From Peptostreptococcus sp. MV1 (lineage in GTDB: Bacteria; Bacillota; Clostridia; Peptostreptococcales; Peptostreptococcaceae): 49,203 nucleotides of DNA. The notes beneath the pieces were generated by a model. The model was not told where the DNA came from. It worked only from the letters and a program-made list of their open reading frames with translations, and did not search any database. Positions 8,908 to 16,912 of this stretch are shown in pieces; the first letter of the stretch is position 1; each line of letters opens with the position of its first letter. The position numbers and the translations under genes are program-made. The DNA is taken from assembly GCF_000758885.1 (NCBI RefSeq), contig NZ_JRNB01000048.1, positions 1 through 49,203 on the forward strand. The letters run 5' to 3'.

Positions 8908-9225
8908 CTACTTTTCATATATTTTTATGTTTTTTGGATATTCTCTACTTATCTCTTCCAAGGTACGTTTTAGGTGGTTTAACAAGAGCTGGGATTTTTC
9001 CATATCATCATCCTTGACGACAGCTGATATAAAACCCTCCATGGCATCCTGGACCTCAAAACCTACACCTTGTAGCTCTTCAAGTGAATTGATAACCCCG
9101 ACTGCATTAGACGTGGCAGACGCACAAACTATATCGTATCCAAATTCGCCATAATTTGCGTGACCCTTCAATTCAAAGCCCTTAATTTTAAATTCGTCAT
9201 TATAATAAAATGTTACTTTAATCAT
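8908..9225 (-). CDS. prp: ribosomal-processing cysteine protease Prp (YsxB)
   Basis: The 105-residue protease has the catalytic dyad H22 (GHANYG) and C34 (DIVCASAT) in the arrangement of the Prp/YsxB family. It removes the N-terminal extension of bL27, encoded just downstream. Its ATG follows the rplU stop codon by 5 nt with no recognisable Shine-Dalgarno sequence (GCATAGTCATCATG), so translation probably depends on termination at rplU. Confidence 0.95.
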   Translation of the reverse strand: MIKVTFYYNDEFKIKGFELKGHANYGEFGYDIVCASATSNAVGVINSLEELQGVGFEVQDAMEGFISAVVKDDDMEKSQLLLNHLKRTLEEISREYPKNIKIYEK

Positions 9226-9230
9226 GATGA

Positions 9231-9539
9231 CTATGCGTTGATCTTTTCAACTACAATCTTAGTATATAGCTGACGATGACCGTTCTTTCTTCTGTAGTCT
9301 TTCTTTGGCTTGTACTTATAAACGATTATTTTCTTAGCCTTACCCTGTTCTACGACCTTAGCCTGAACAGATGCACCTTCAACTACAGGAGTACCTAACT
9401 TAAGTTCACCCTTGTTTACTGCTAATACTTCATCTAAAGTAACAACATCACCTTCGTTAGCCTCTAGCTTTTCCACGAATAGAACATCACCTTCAGAAAC
9501 CTTATACTGCTTTCCTCCAGTCTTAACTATAGCGTACAT
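9231..9539 (-). CDS. rplU: 50S ribosomal protein bL21
   Basis: The 102-residue protein is bL21 over its full length ([14 protein letters not shown], and the C-terminal [15 protein letters not shown]). It binds 23S rRNA next to bL20. AAGGAGGTG precedes the ATG. It is the first gene of rplU-prp-rpmA-obgE-yhbY and is preceded by a structured leader and a consensus promoter. Confidence 0.98.
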   Translation of the reverse strand: MYAIVKTGGKQYKVSEGDVLFVEKLEANEGDVVTLDEVLAVNKGELKLGTPVVEGASVQAKVVEQGKAKKIIVYKYKPKKDYRRKNGHRQLYTKIVVEKINA

Positions 9540-9649
9540 GTATACACCTCCTTGTTCTCAAACTCGCCGGATCAGGTACCTACTCAAAAGTAGAATTTTT
9601 TGCCAAGCACTGCTAATGCGTGCAGCCACCTTTACCGTGCGGCAATTAC
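9540..9649 (-). promoter_or_regulatory. L21 leader RNA (autogenous control element)
   Basis: The 110 nt between the promoter and rplU hold short stems, including a GCCGCACGG / GTGGCTGCACGC region and TGCTTGGCA, and end at the ribosome binding site. Firmicutes carry an L21 leader here thought to mediate ribosomal-protein feedback. The call rests on position and apparent structure; an Rfam L21_leader covariance match would confirm it. Confidence 0.6.
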
Positions 9650-9655
9650 TCATAC

Positions 9656-9684
9656 AGTATACTAAATAAAATCTTTAATGTCAA
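9656..9684 (-). promoter_or_regulatory. promoter of the rplU operon
   Basis: The minus strand reads TTGACA, 17 bp, TATACT, a near-perfect housekeeping promoter. It overlaps the last codons of the transporter gene upstream. Confidence 0.82.
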
Positions 9685-10607
9685 GAAGTTTTTTCTATTT
9701 TTCTCTTTGGCAATTCTATCTGGGCCAATACTATGGCAATTACCATTACTAGACATCCCAGCATTTCCTTTGGAACCAATCTTTCACCCAAGATTAAAAT
9801 TCCGGCAACAAGGGAGAATATGGCTTCCGTACTCATGATAAGTGACGCTATCGTCGGCGATATACTCTTCTGGCCAACAACCTGTAGGGTAAAGCCTACT
9901 CCACTTGATAGGATACCTGTGTAAAGTATGGCCACACCAGCTGCCTTGACTGCTTCTATAGTCACAGTTTCCTTAAATAGGACCACTATCAAGGACAAGA
10001 TACCACAAGTTATAAACTGGGTCATATTCATCTTGATTGAGTCAACCTTAGGGGCAAATATATCTACCAACACTATCTGGAAACCAAATAATATGGCTGA
10101 TATAAATACCAAAAAGTCACCCTTCTCTATTACAAAACCTTCCTTAATAGATATCAAGTATAGACCAACTGCAGCAATTAAAACACATATCCAGGTTTTT
10201 ATAGAAGGTCTCCTGCCATAGAATACTCCCATTAAAGGCACTAGGACTATATACATAGTAGTTATAAATCCTGCCTTAGATGCACTTGTACTCACCATAC
10301 CAACCTGTTGGAAACTCATTGCCAGGAATAGGGATACTCCAGCAAGTGTTCCTCCTACCAATAGGTTTTTTGTCACTAGCTTTGGCTTGAAGTTGGCTTC
10401 CTTGTAGTGTCTTGCATTCTTGTACCTAAAAAATAAACTAACCAATAAGAGGAAACTTGTACTCAACAAACATCTAAAGAAGTTGAAGGCAAAGGGTCCT
10501 ATGTGCTCCATACCCGTCCTTTGGAATATGAAGGCCAAACCCCAAATGATAGCTGTTATGGTCAATAAAATTATCCCCTTAGTTTCTTTTCTCTTTTTTT
10601 CATTCAT
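9681..10607 (-). CDS. EamA/DMT family transporter
   Basis: The 308-residue membrane protein has about ten hydrophobic helices in two EamA repeats. It opens with a short basic stretch and GIILLTITAIIWGLAFIFQR, typical of the drug/metabolite superfamily, which contains many amino-acid and metabolite exporters. The substrate cannot be read from sequence. It starts 9 nt after leuS with its own GAGG site, so it is probably co-transcribed with leuS behind the leucine T-box. That hints at a link to amino-acid supply, but this is inference. Confidence 0.88.
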   Translation of the reverse strand: MNEKKRKETKGIILLTITAIIWGLAFIFQRTGMEHIGPFAFNFFRCLLSTSFLLLVSLFFRYKNARHYKEANFKPKLVTKNLLVGGTLAGVSLFLAMSFQQVGMVSTSASKAGFITTMYIVLVPLMGVFYGRRPSIKTWICVLIAAVGLYLISIKEGFVIEKGDFLVFISAILFGFQIVLVDIFAPKVDSIKMNMTQFITCGILSLIVVLFKETVTIEAVKAAGVAILYTGILSSGVGFTLQVVGQKSISPTIASLIMSTEAIFSLVAGILILGERLVPKEMLGCLVMVIAIVLAQIELPKRKIEKTS

Positions 10608-10616
10608 TTCTAACCT

Positions 10617-13037
10617 CTACTTTATAACTATATTCACTAGCTTAGAAGGTATAGCTATCACCTTGACTACATTCTTTCCTTCTATAAATTCTTTTATCTT
10701 TTCGTCATTTAGGGCTAGGTCCTTCATGGCGTCTTGGTCTATGCCTACTGGGGCATTAATCTTATTTCTAACCTTACCATTTACCTGTACGATTATCTCG
10801 ACTTCATCCAACTGGATAGCTGATTCATCGTAGTCTGGCCACCCTATATCAAATATGCTGGCTTCCTTGCCTATCATAGCCCACAATTCTTCACCTAGAT
10901 GTGGAGCAAATGGAGCAAGTATTACTACTACAACCTCTATAGCCTCCTTGATAACAGCATCATTTCTATCATCCAATTCCTTGTACTTGTAAAGGTCGTT
11001 TATTAGTTCCATTAGGGCTGCTATAGCAGTATTGAAACCAAACTTGTCACTTAGGTCTTCTGTAACCTTCTTCAAGGTGTTGTTAGTCTTGGCCCTCATA
11101 TCCTTGTCAGCCTTAGTCAACTCACCAAATTCAGCATCTGTTTTTGTAATCTCTGCCAATTCATCAACCAACCTGTATACCCTGTTCAAGAACTTGAAGC
11201 AACCTTCAACCCCCTGTTCAGACCATTCTAGGTCTCTTTCTGGTGGGGCAGCAAATAGGATAAATAGTCTAGCTGTATCAGCACCATATTTTTCAATCAA
11301 GTCAACTGGTGATACAGTGTTGCCCTTGGACTTGGACATCTTTGCCCCATCCATCAATACCATACCCTGAGTTAATAGGTTCTTGAAAGGTTCATCATGG
11401 CTAGTCCAGCCTAGCTTCTTGAAGGCCTTAGTAAACCATCTCGCATACAATAGATGAAGGATAGCGTGCTCTACTCCACCTATGTACTGGTCAACTGGTA
11501 GCCAGTTATTTACCACATCAGTGTCGAATGGCATATCAGTATTCTGCTTGTCTGTATACCTCATATAGTACCATGAAGAGTCTACAAATGTGTCCATTGT
11601 ATCTATCTCTCTTCTAGCTGGCTTGCCACACTTAGGGCAAGTGCACTGGCTAAAAGTCTTTGAGCTTGCTAGAGGAGACTCTCCCTTTCCAGTAAATTCT
11701 ACGTCTGTAGGAAGTAGGACTGGTAGGTCCTTCTCATCTACTGGAACAATACCACAATCATCACAGTATACAACTGGAATAGGACATCCCCAGTACCTCT
11801 GTCTAGAGATTAGCCAGTCTCTTAGTCTATAGTTAGTCTTCTTGTTACCCCTACCCATAGCTTCTAGCTTTTCAACTATCTTATCAAAGGCTTCATTCTT
11901 GTCCATACCATCGAATTCGCCTGAGTTTATCATCTTGTCGTCTTCATCTATTACAGGTATTATCTCTAGTCCAAACTTCTTGGCAAAGTCATTATCCCTA
12001 TCATCATGGGCAGCAACACCCATTACAGCACCTGTTCCGTAGTCAGCTAATACATAGTTGGCTATCCATATAGGCATCTTCTTGCCAGTAAGTGGGTTGA
12101 TCACGTACTTACCTATAAACTTACCTTCCTTTTCTAGGTCAGCAGCTTCTCTCTCTATTTGAGTCATTGTGTGCATCTTGGCCAAGAATTCATCCAAAAC
12201 TGGCTCGTATTCTGTACCAGCAACTAAGTCTCTGGCCAACTGGGCTTCTGGGGCAACTACCATAAATGTAGACCCAAATATTGTATCTGGCCTAGTTGTA
12301 TAGACCATTATTTCCTGGTCACTTCCATCTATCTTGAATGTCACATTGGCACCATAGCTCTTACCTATCCAGTTTTTCTGCATCAACCTTACCTTTTCTG
12401 GCCATCCATCTAACTTGTCTAGGTCAGCCAAGAGCTCTTCTGAAAATTCAGTAGTCTTGAAGTACCACTGCTCTAACTCTTTCTTCTCAACAAGGCTACC
12501 GCATCTTTCACATTCTCCCTGAACTACCTGCTCATTGGCCAATACTGTCTCACATGAAGGACACCAGTTTACATATGACTTTTTCTTGTAGGCCAAACCA
12601 GCCTTCAAAAATTCTAAGAATATCTTCTGAGTCCATCTATAGTATTCAGGAGTCGAAGTCGCTACTTCCTTGTCCCAATCATAGCTAAGACCCAACATAC
12701 TCAACTGTTCTTTCATTTCTTCTATGTTTGACATAGTCCATGGATGTGGATGGATATTATTCTTTATAGCTGCATTTTCAGCTGGTAGACCAAATGAGTC
12801 CCAACCCATTGGATGTAATACGTTATATCCTTCCATCTTCTTGAACCTCGCTACCACGTCACCTATCGAATAATTCCTAACGTGACCCATATGTATCTTG
12901 CCTGATGGATATGGAAACATCTCCAAGCAATAGTACTTCGGCTTTGACGTGTCTCTTGTATCCATCTTGTACTGGCCCTTTTCATCCCAGACCTTCTGCC
13001 ATTTCTTTTCTATACTTTTAAAATCGTATACGCTCAT
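10617..13037 (-). CDS. leuS: leucyl-tRNA synthetase
   Basis: The 806-residue class Ia synthetase charges tRNA-Leu. The HIGH signature is HMGH at 49-52 and KMSKS is at 566-570. The CP1 editing domain, with [10 protein letters not shown] near residue 230, is present, as is a zinc-type cysteine cluster CPSC...CERC near 159-180. Length is normal for bacteria. AGGAGG precedes the ATG. A T-box leader upstream (13082-13332) couples expression to uncharged tRNA-Leu. Confidence 0.98.
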   Translation of the reverse strand: MSVYDFKSIEKKWQKVWDEKGQYKMDTRDTSKPKYYCLEMFPYPSGKIHMGHVRNYSIGDVVARFKKMEGYNVLHPMGWDSFGLPAENAAIKNNIHPHPWTMSNIEEMKEQLSMLGLSYDWDKEVATSTPEYYRWTQKIFLEFLKAGLAYKKKSYVNWCPSCETVLANEQVVQGECERCGSLVEKKELEQWYFKTTEFSEELLADLDKLDGWPEKVRLMQKNWIGKSYGANVTFKIDGSDQEIMVYTTRPDTIFGSTFMVVAPEAQLARDLVAGTEYEPVLDEFLAKMHTMTQIEREAADLEKEGKFIGKYVINPLTGKKMPIWIANYVLADYGTGAVMGVAAHDDRDNDFAKKFGLEIIPVIDEDDKMINSGEFDGMDKNEAFDKIVEKLEAMGRGNKKTNYRLRDWLISRQRYWGCPIPVVYCDDCGIVPVDEKDLPVLLPTDVEFTGKGESPLASSKTFSQCTCPKCGKPARREIDTMDTFVDSSWYYMRYTDKQNTDMPFDTDVVNNWLPVDQYIGGVEHAILHLLYARWFTKAFKKLGWTSHDEPFKNLLTQGMVLMDGAKMSKSKGNTVSPVDLIEKYGADTARLFILFAAPPERDLEWSEQGVEGCFKFLNRVYRLVDELAEITKTDAEFGELTKADKDMRAKTNNTLKKVTEDLSDKFGFNTAIAALMELINDLYKYKELDDRNDAVIKEAIEVVVVILAPFAPHLGEELWAMIGKEASIFDIGWPDYDESAIQLDEVEIIVQVNGKVRNKINAPVGIDQDAMKDLALNDEKIKEFIEGKNVVKVIAIPSKLVNIVIK

Positions 13038-13081
13038 ACTTACCTCCTACACAAATATAAATTTTCTAATAATAAACAAGA

Positions 13082-13332
13082 AAAAAGCCCCTAAACTAAA
13101 TGTTTAGGGACGATGATATTCTCGCGGTACCACCCTAATTTCCAAATAATATTTGGACTCTCGATGTCGTTAAACCAACTACGGTTATATAGCTTGACCG
13201 GCAAGTTCAAAGTTCACCATTACCAACTTCCACCCTACGTTGGTTCTCTGAGAATAGTTAGCCCCTACTACTCCGCCTATATTTATATATTAAATTTTGC
13301 TTTCTGACTAACAAATTTAACCAAAAAACTTA
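13082..13332 (-). promoter_or_regulatory. T-box riboswitch of leuS
   Basis: The minus-strand leader contains the invariant antiterminator bulge sequence AGGGTGGTACCGCG (13123-13136). A terminator stem CCCTAAAC / GTTTAGGG plus a T-run follows at 13082-13112. Stem I has GAGTAG- and AGAGAA-like motifs, and GGTGGAAGTTGG leads to GTGAACTTTGAACTT. The specifier is probably a Leu CUU codon in GAACTT, but the exact register was not folded. Uncharged tRNA-Leu would stabilise the antiterminator. Confidence 0.95.
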
Positions 13333-13338
13333 TGACTT

Positions 13339-13367
13339 ATATTAACATAAAGCCCTTGCCTTGTCAA
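13339..13367 (-). promoter_or_regulatory. promoter of the T-box leuS operon
   Basis: The minus strand reads TTGACA, 17 bp, TAATAT. Predicted initiation near 13332 begins the T-box leader. Confidence 0.82.
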
Positions 13368-13452
13368 TATTTAAAAGATAAACAAGTAGTCTTTATATTA
13401 GAAAAGTCAAACTATCAAATATGTTCTTAAAGTTCTTATCCTCAGTATTGAA

Positions 13453-13803
13453 TTATAAGGACTCAGGATCTACATAAGGAGCATCCTTCCACAACTTTTC
13501 TAGGTTGTAAAAGCCCCTGTTTTCTTCGTCGAATACGTGCACCATTACATCACCGTAATCTAGCAAGATCCAGCTCTGTGTATCTCTACCTTCCTTGCCC
13601 CTAGGCTCCATATCCAATTCTGTCATAGCATCTTCGACACTGTCAGCTATTGCCTTTACCTGTCTAGAAGATGATGCTGATGTTATTACAAAGTAATCAC
13701 ATAGACTTGACACCTTACCTATATTCAATATTGCTATATCCTGACCCAACTTGTCGTCTATAGCATCGTATATTGTTTTTACCATATTTTCTACTGTTAT
13801 CAT
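13453..13803 (-). CDS. rsfS: ribosome silencing factor RsfS
   Basis: The 116-residue protein is of the Iojap/DUF143 family, with the typical DYFVITSASSSRQVKAIAD and GRDTQSWILLDYGDVMVHVF. RsfS binds uL14 on the 50S subunit and blocks subunit joining in starvation. An AGGAG lies before the ATG. It ends the nadD-yqeK-rsfS run, an order conserved in many Firmicutes. Confidence 0.96.
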   Translation of the reverse strand: MITVENMVKTIYDAIDDKLGQDIAILNIGKVSSLCDYFVITSASSSRQVKAIADSVEDAMTELDMEPRGKEGRDTQSWILLDYGDVMVHVFDEENRGFYNLEKLWKDAPYVDPESL

Positions 13804-13828
13804 TATTTTCTCCTCTAATACCTTTCTC

Positions 13829-14404
13829 CTATTTACCCTTGACCTTGGCCAAGTAATAATTCCTAGCCTCTATAGTCCTTAAATGTAGCGGAGCCTTCTT
13901 TCTCATTACCGACATAATAGCATTTTCTAGTGCCATCAAGACCGCCCTATCCAAGTCACCACTTAAGGCCACCTCTCTTAGGTCATCAACACCAGGATAA
14001 TCCCTACCTATTTCTATCACGTCTGCTACATATATGATTTCTTCTAACGTATTCATGGCTGGTTTTGCTGTAGTATGATACCTGATAGCACTTAGTATGT
14101 TTTCATCATCTATACCAAACTCATATTTAGCTATATATGATCCCAATATGCTGTGAGACAAGGCTGTACTCTTCTTTTCCATATCGTCTAATTTTATATT
14201 ATACTTATCACAGTATGATCCTACATCTGCCAACTTTACATACTTGGCTGTATCGTGTAAAATCCCAGCAATTTCAGCTTTTTCTGAATCACAACCCATC
14301 AACTCTGCCAGCCTTACTGCTGCCCTGGCCACATTCAAAGAATGGGTCCATCTTTTTTCCGGTAGATAATCCTTTAACTTTTCTATCATATCTGATTTTT
14401 CCAT
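13829..14404 (-). CDS. yqeK: YqeK family HD-domain diadenosine tetraphosphatase
   Basis: The 191-residue HD-domain phosphohydrolase has metal ligands H21 (WTHSLNVA), H50-D51 (GILHD), and later H and D residues in SHSILG and IIYVADVIE. YqeK proteins hydrolyse Ap4A symmetrically to two ADP. The ATG follows the nadD stop codon with no gap (TAG then ATG), so the two genes are translationally coupled. Downstream is rsfS. Confidence 0.93.
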   Translation of the reverse strand: MEKSDMIEKLKDYLPEKRWTHSLNVARAAVRLAELMGCDSEKAEIAGILHDTAKYVKLADVGSYCDKYNIKLDDMEKKSTALSHSILGSYIAKYEFGIDDENILSAIRYHTTAKPAMNTLEEIIYVADVIEIGRDYPGVDDLREVALSGDLDRAVLMALENAIMSVMRKKAPLHLRTIEARNYYLAKVKGK

Positions 14405-15100
14405 CTACCTAATAACACCTCCATACAAATTGTGTACATATATATATTCCTCTACCCTGCTAGGTACCAGATACTTTATACTCTTACCATTTTTCAATAG
14501 GCTCCTGATATAGGTTGAAGATATCTCCAAAGAAGGAACGTATACCATATCTATATCGGCCCCATACATGTTCCTAAATGTTTCTACATTTTCCTGAGTT
14601 TCTAAAAGGTTTATACCTGGCCTAATAGCTGCTACAAACTTGGCTAGTTTAAAGTTTTCCTGGAAGTCCTTCCAAGACTCCATCTGGTTTATAGCATCTG
14701 AACCAGTTATAAAATACAATTCTTCATTTGGATAAGTCTCACTAATATGCCTTAGTGTATCTATTGTGTAGTCCCTTTCCTTGTCCGACAATATCTCGTA
14801 GTCAGAAACCAGAAAGTCATCATTCTTTAGGGTTGACAGGATAACCATGTCAAAACGCTTGAACTTATTCAAGACCCCCTTCTTATGAGGTGGGTCACCT
14901 GTAGGTATAAATATTACCTTGTCTAGATCATACTTGTCCCTAATAAACTCAGCTGTAGCTAGGTGTGCATTATGGATTGGGTTAAAGGTTCCTCCCATTA
15001 TACCCACCTTGAGCTTGACTCCCTTACTTAACCTCATAGATTCTAATTTTTCTATATTTCTTTTTCTAGACAGTTTGAGTCTGTCCTGTAATTCCAACAT
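14405..15100 (-). CDS. nadD: nicotinate-nucleotide adenylyltransferase NadD
   Basis: NadD transfers AMP from ATP to nicotinate mononucleotide in NAD synthesis. The nucleotidyltransferase signature GGTFNPIHNAHL and the late SSTYIRS motif are present. The chosen ATG (15100) lies about 9 nt after AAGGG and gives 231 residues; a GTG at 15142 would give 245. Either way a basic N-terminal extension of about 33 residues precedes the usual start (KVGIMGGTF), longer than in typical NadD of about 200 residues. The next ATG just before GIMGG would give the standard length but has no evident ribosome binding site. Confidence 0.94.
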   Translation of the reverse strand: MLELQDRLKLSRKRNIEKLESMRLSKGVKLKVGIMGGTFNPIHNAHLATAEFIRDKYDLDKVIFIPTGDPPHKKGVLNKFKRFDMVILSTLKNDDFLVSDYEILSDKERDYTIDTLRHISETYPNEELYFITGSDAINQMESWKDFQENFKLAKFVAAIRPGINLLETQENVETFRNMYGADIDMVYVPSLEISSTYIRSLLKNGKSIKYLVPSRVEEYIYVHNLYGGVIR

Positions 15101-15169
15101 TATTCTATTCCCTTCAAAATCATGATAATTCAATTTTATCACAGGCTGAATAATAAGTCTATTTGATTT

Positions 15170-15253
15170 TTACCTTCTGTCATTCATATACAGGCTGATA
15201 ATGCTGTATATAGCGAGTAAAATGCTAACAATCAATATAATAATACTCTTCAT
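15170..15253 (-). CDS. 27-residue single-span membrane peptide ORF
   Basis: Between recX and nadD the minus strand has an ATG ORF of 27 codons beginning MKSIIILIVSILLAIY and ending MNDRR. It is preceded by GGAGAAGG at about 6 nt. The predicted product is one hydrophobic helix with a short charged C-terminal end, resembling bacterial small membrane proteins. It starts 27 nt after the recX stop. No function is recognised. The good ribosome binding site and operon-like placement support it; its size leaves chance possible. Confidence 0.5.
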   Translation of the reverse strand: MKSIIILIVSILLAIYSIISLYMNDRR

Positions 15254-15280
15254 TTTGACCTTCTCCAAAAAATATTGCCA

Positions 15281-15904
15281 TCACTCATCCAATACTCGGC
15301 GTATGGCTGAATTTATAGTGTCATATCCAAAGCCCTTATATGATAGGTGCTGGTATAGCTTGGTCCTGACCACTCTTTTGTCGTCTGACTTTATCTTGGC
15401 CAGCCTTTTTTCTGCCAGGTATACGGCATTTTCTAACTCTTCATCACCGTCTATATTGGATATGGTTCTTTCAATCATATCCCTATCTATGCCCTTCATA
15501 TATAGGTCTTGTTTTATCCTATTTTTTCCAAGTCTCTTGAATCTGAGAGAATTGTTTGCAATCCTTCCTGCAAACCTGTCATCATCTACAAAAGAATATT
15601 CCTTCAAAAAGTCCATGACCATATCTATTATCTCATGGTCAAATTCATCTTGCAGCTTTTCTTTAACCTTTTTTTCTGACTTTTCTACCCTGGAGATGTA
15701 GTTTAGGGCCTTATTCTTGGCCTTTTCATAATCATCAGCCTTTATTATTTGAGTCAATTTTTCTTGGTCAATTTCAGAATTCACACTGATATTATACTTG
15801 TAGACCATTTCTGCATACATTGACATCAGGTAGGTCCCATCAACATATAGGTTGACCCTATCCTTGTTCTTTTTTTGAAATTCAATTGATGTAACCCTAG
15901 CCAA
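15281..15904 (-). CDS. recX: RecA regulator RecX
   Basis: The 207-residue protein has the RecX three-helix repeats, with the characteristic LNYISRVEKSEKKVKEKL and SFVDDDRFAGRIANNSLRFK segments. RecX binds RecA filaments and limits recombination activity. The start is TTG (reading MARVTSIEF), since the nearest ATG in the leader runs into a stop after five codons. A GGAAGGATGTGG ribosome binding region lies upstream. A TGGTATAAT extended -10 is at 15927-15935. Confidence 0.92.
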   Translation of the reverse strand: MARVTSIEFQKKNKDRVNLYVDGTYLMSMYAEMVYKYNISVNSEIDQEKLTQIIKADDYEKAKNKALNYISRVEKSEKKVKEKLQDEFDHEIIDMVMDFLKEYSFVDDDRFAGRIANNSLRFKRLGKNRIKQDLYMKGIDRDMIERTISNIDGDEELENAVYLAEKRLAKIKSDDKRVVRTKLYQHLSYKGFGYDTINSAIRRVLDE

Positions 15905-15926
15905 AATACCACATCCTTCCGTATAG

Positions 15927-15935
15927 ATTATACCA
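15927..15935 (-). promoter_or_regulatory. extended -10 promoter candidate for recX
   Basis: The minus strand reads TGGTATAAT about 23 nt before the TTG start of recX; no good -35 is visible. Confidence 0.5.
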
Positions 15936-16012
15936 TAAAAGTATATTTATATTTTATATTGATAGATTTTGTATTCAATTGTAACTTATTTTGCCTAATT
16001 TATGCTAAAATT

Positions 16013-16053
16013 GATATTAAGTTTATTAAATTTTTAGTCTCGATATTAAGTTT
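16013..16053 (+). repeat. pair of 12-bp direct repeats upstream of crcB
   Basis: GATATTAAGTTT occurs at 16013-16024 and 16042-16053, each followed by an ATTAAATTT-like run, in the recX/crcB divergent interval. It could be a regulator site, though the region is very AT-rich. Confidence 0.4.
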
Positions 16054-16112
16054 GTAATTATATTAAATTTATAACATAGAGATTGAATTGAAATATTTTA
16101 TTAGGAGTAAAG

Positions 16113-16460
16113 ATGATAAATACAATATTAGTCGGTCTCGGTGGTGGTCTCGGAGCCCTTGCTCGATATACTTCCGGCGCCTATATAGAGAAAAAAACTA
16201 AATCAAAAATCCCCCTTGGCACCCTTTTTGTAAATGTTTTGGGTTCATTTTTACTGGGCTATCTATCCGTCCATTTACATAATAGGGGGCTACTATTATT
16301 CCTAGGCACTGGTTTTTTAGGTGGCTTCACTACCTTTTCAACATTTATGTTGGAAAATCTGAACCTGGTATTGGATGGCAACAAATCTATCAGCTACATA
16401 TATGTCGGACTTAGCCTAGTCTTATCAATTTGTGCCTGCTTTGTGGGGGTGCTAGTATGA
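16113..16460 (+). CDS. crcB: fluoride ion channel Fluc/CrcB, first subunit
   Basis: The 115-residue protein has four hydrophobic helices and the Fluc signature GTGFLGGFTTFSTF. The FTTFSTF stretch supplies the pore phenylalanines, and an Asn lies in FVNVLGSF. Fluc channels export F- as antiparallel dual-topology dimers. The next gene overlaps its stop codon by 4 nt (ATGA), and paired crcB genes usually encode a heterodimer with opposite orientations. GGAG lies before the ATG. No fluoride riboswitch sequence was recognised upstream. Confidence 0.95.
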   Translation: MINTILVGLGGGLGALARYTSGAYIEKKTKSKIPLGTLFVNVLGSFLLGYLSVHLHNRGLLLFLGTGFLGGFTTFSTFMLENLNLVLDGNKSISYIYVGLSLVLSICACFVGVLV

Positions 16461-16912
16461 AAAAATTAGATAAGAAAATCGACAGGGCAATTCCTTTTGT
16501 ATTTGTAGGCGGTATCCTGGGTTCAATTTTACGATATGGAATATTTACTAGTCTTGATGTGATTAGGAATAATAGGGCAATTATGGAAGGAGAAAAAGGA
16601 TACAGCAACTTGATCGACCTAATATACTACCTGCCCCTAGCTAGTATTTTTGTGAATCTAATCGGTTCCTTTATCCTAGCTTTTATTGCTCGCTGCCTGC
16701 TGGGCAGAATTAAACCCAATACCTACAAGCTACTTGCTACAGGCTTGATTGGCAGTTTTACTACCTTTTCGACCTTTAGTAGGGACTTCTGTCAACTAGC
16801 TTTAGATGGTCACACCATACTAGCCCTTATATACGCTTTTATTTCTATGGCAGGTGGCATCTCCATGGCCATGCTGGGAAATATATTAGGAAAGAAGGTG
16901 AATAAATGCTAA
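16457..16912 (+). CDS. crcB: fluoride ion channel Fluc/CrcB, second subunit
   Basis: The 151-residue paralogue of the preceding gene carries ATGLIGSFTTFSTF and FVNLIGSF. It is longer because of an N-terminal basic stretch (MKKLDKKIDR) and a loop after the first helix (VIRNNRAIMEGEKGYSN). The start at 16457 overlaps the first crcB stop as ATGA; an upstream ATG at 16430 would add nine residues inside the first gene and is less likely. The two subunits probably form a heterodimer. The C-terminal codons overlap rnz by 7 nt. Confidence 0.95.
   Translation: MKKLDKKIDRAIPFVFVGGILGSILRYGIFTSLDVIRNNRAIMEGEKGYSNLIDLIYYLPLASIFVNLIGSFILAFIARCLLGRIKPNTYKLLATGLIGSFTTFSTFSRDFCQLALDGHTILALIYAFISMAGGISMAMLGNILGKKVNKC

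Noticed and set aside
15936-16112. Fluoride riboswitch before crcB
   Set aside because: No conserved riboswitch core sequence is seen; the region is plain AT-rich sequence with direct repeats.
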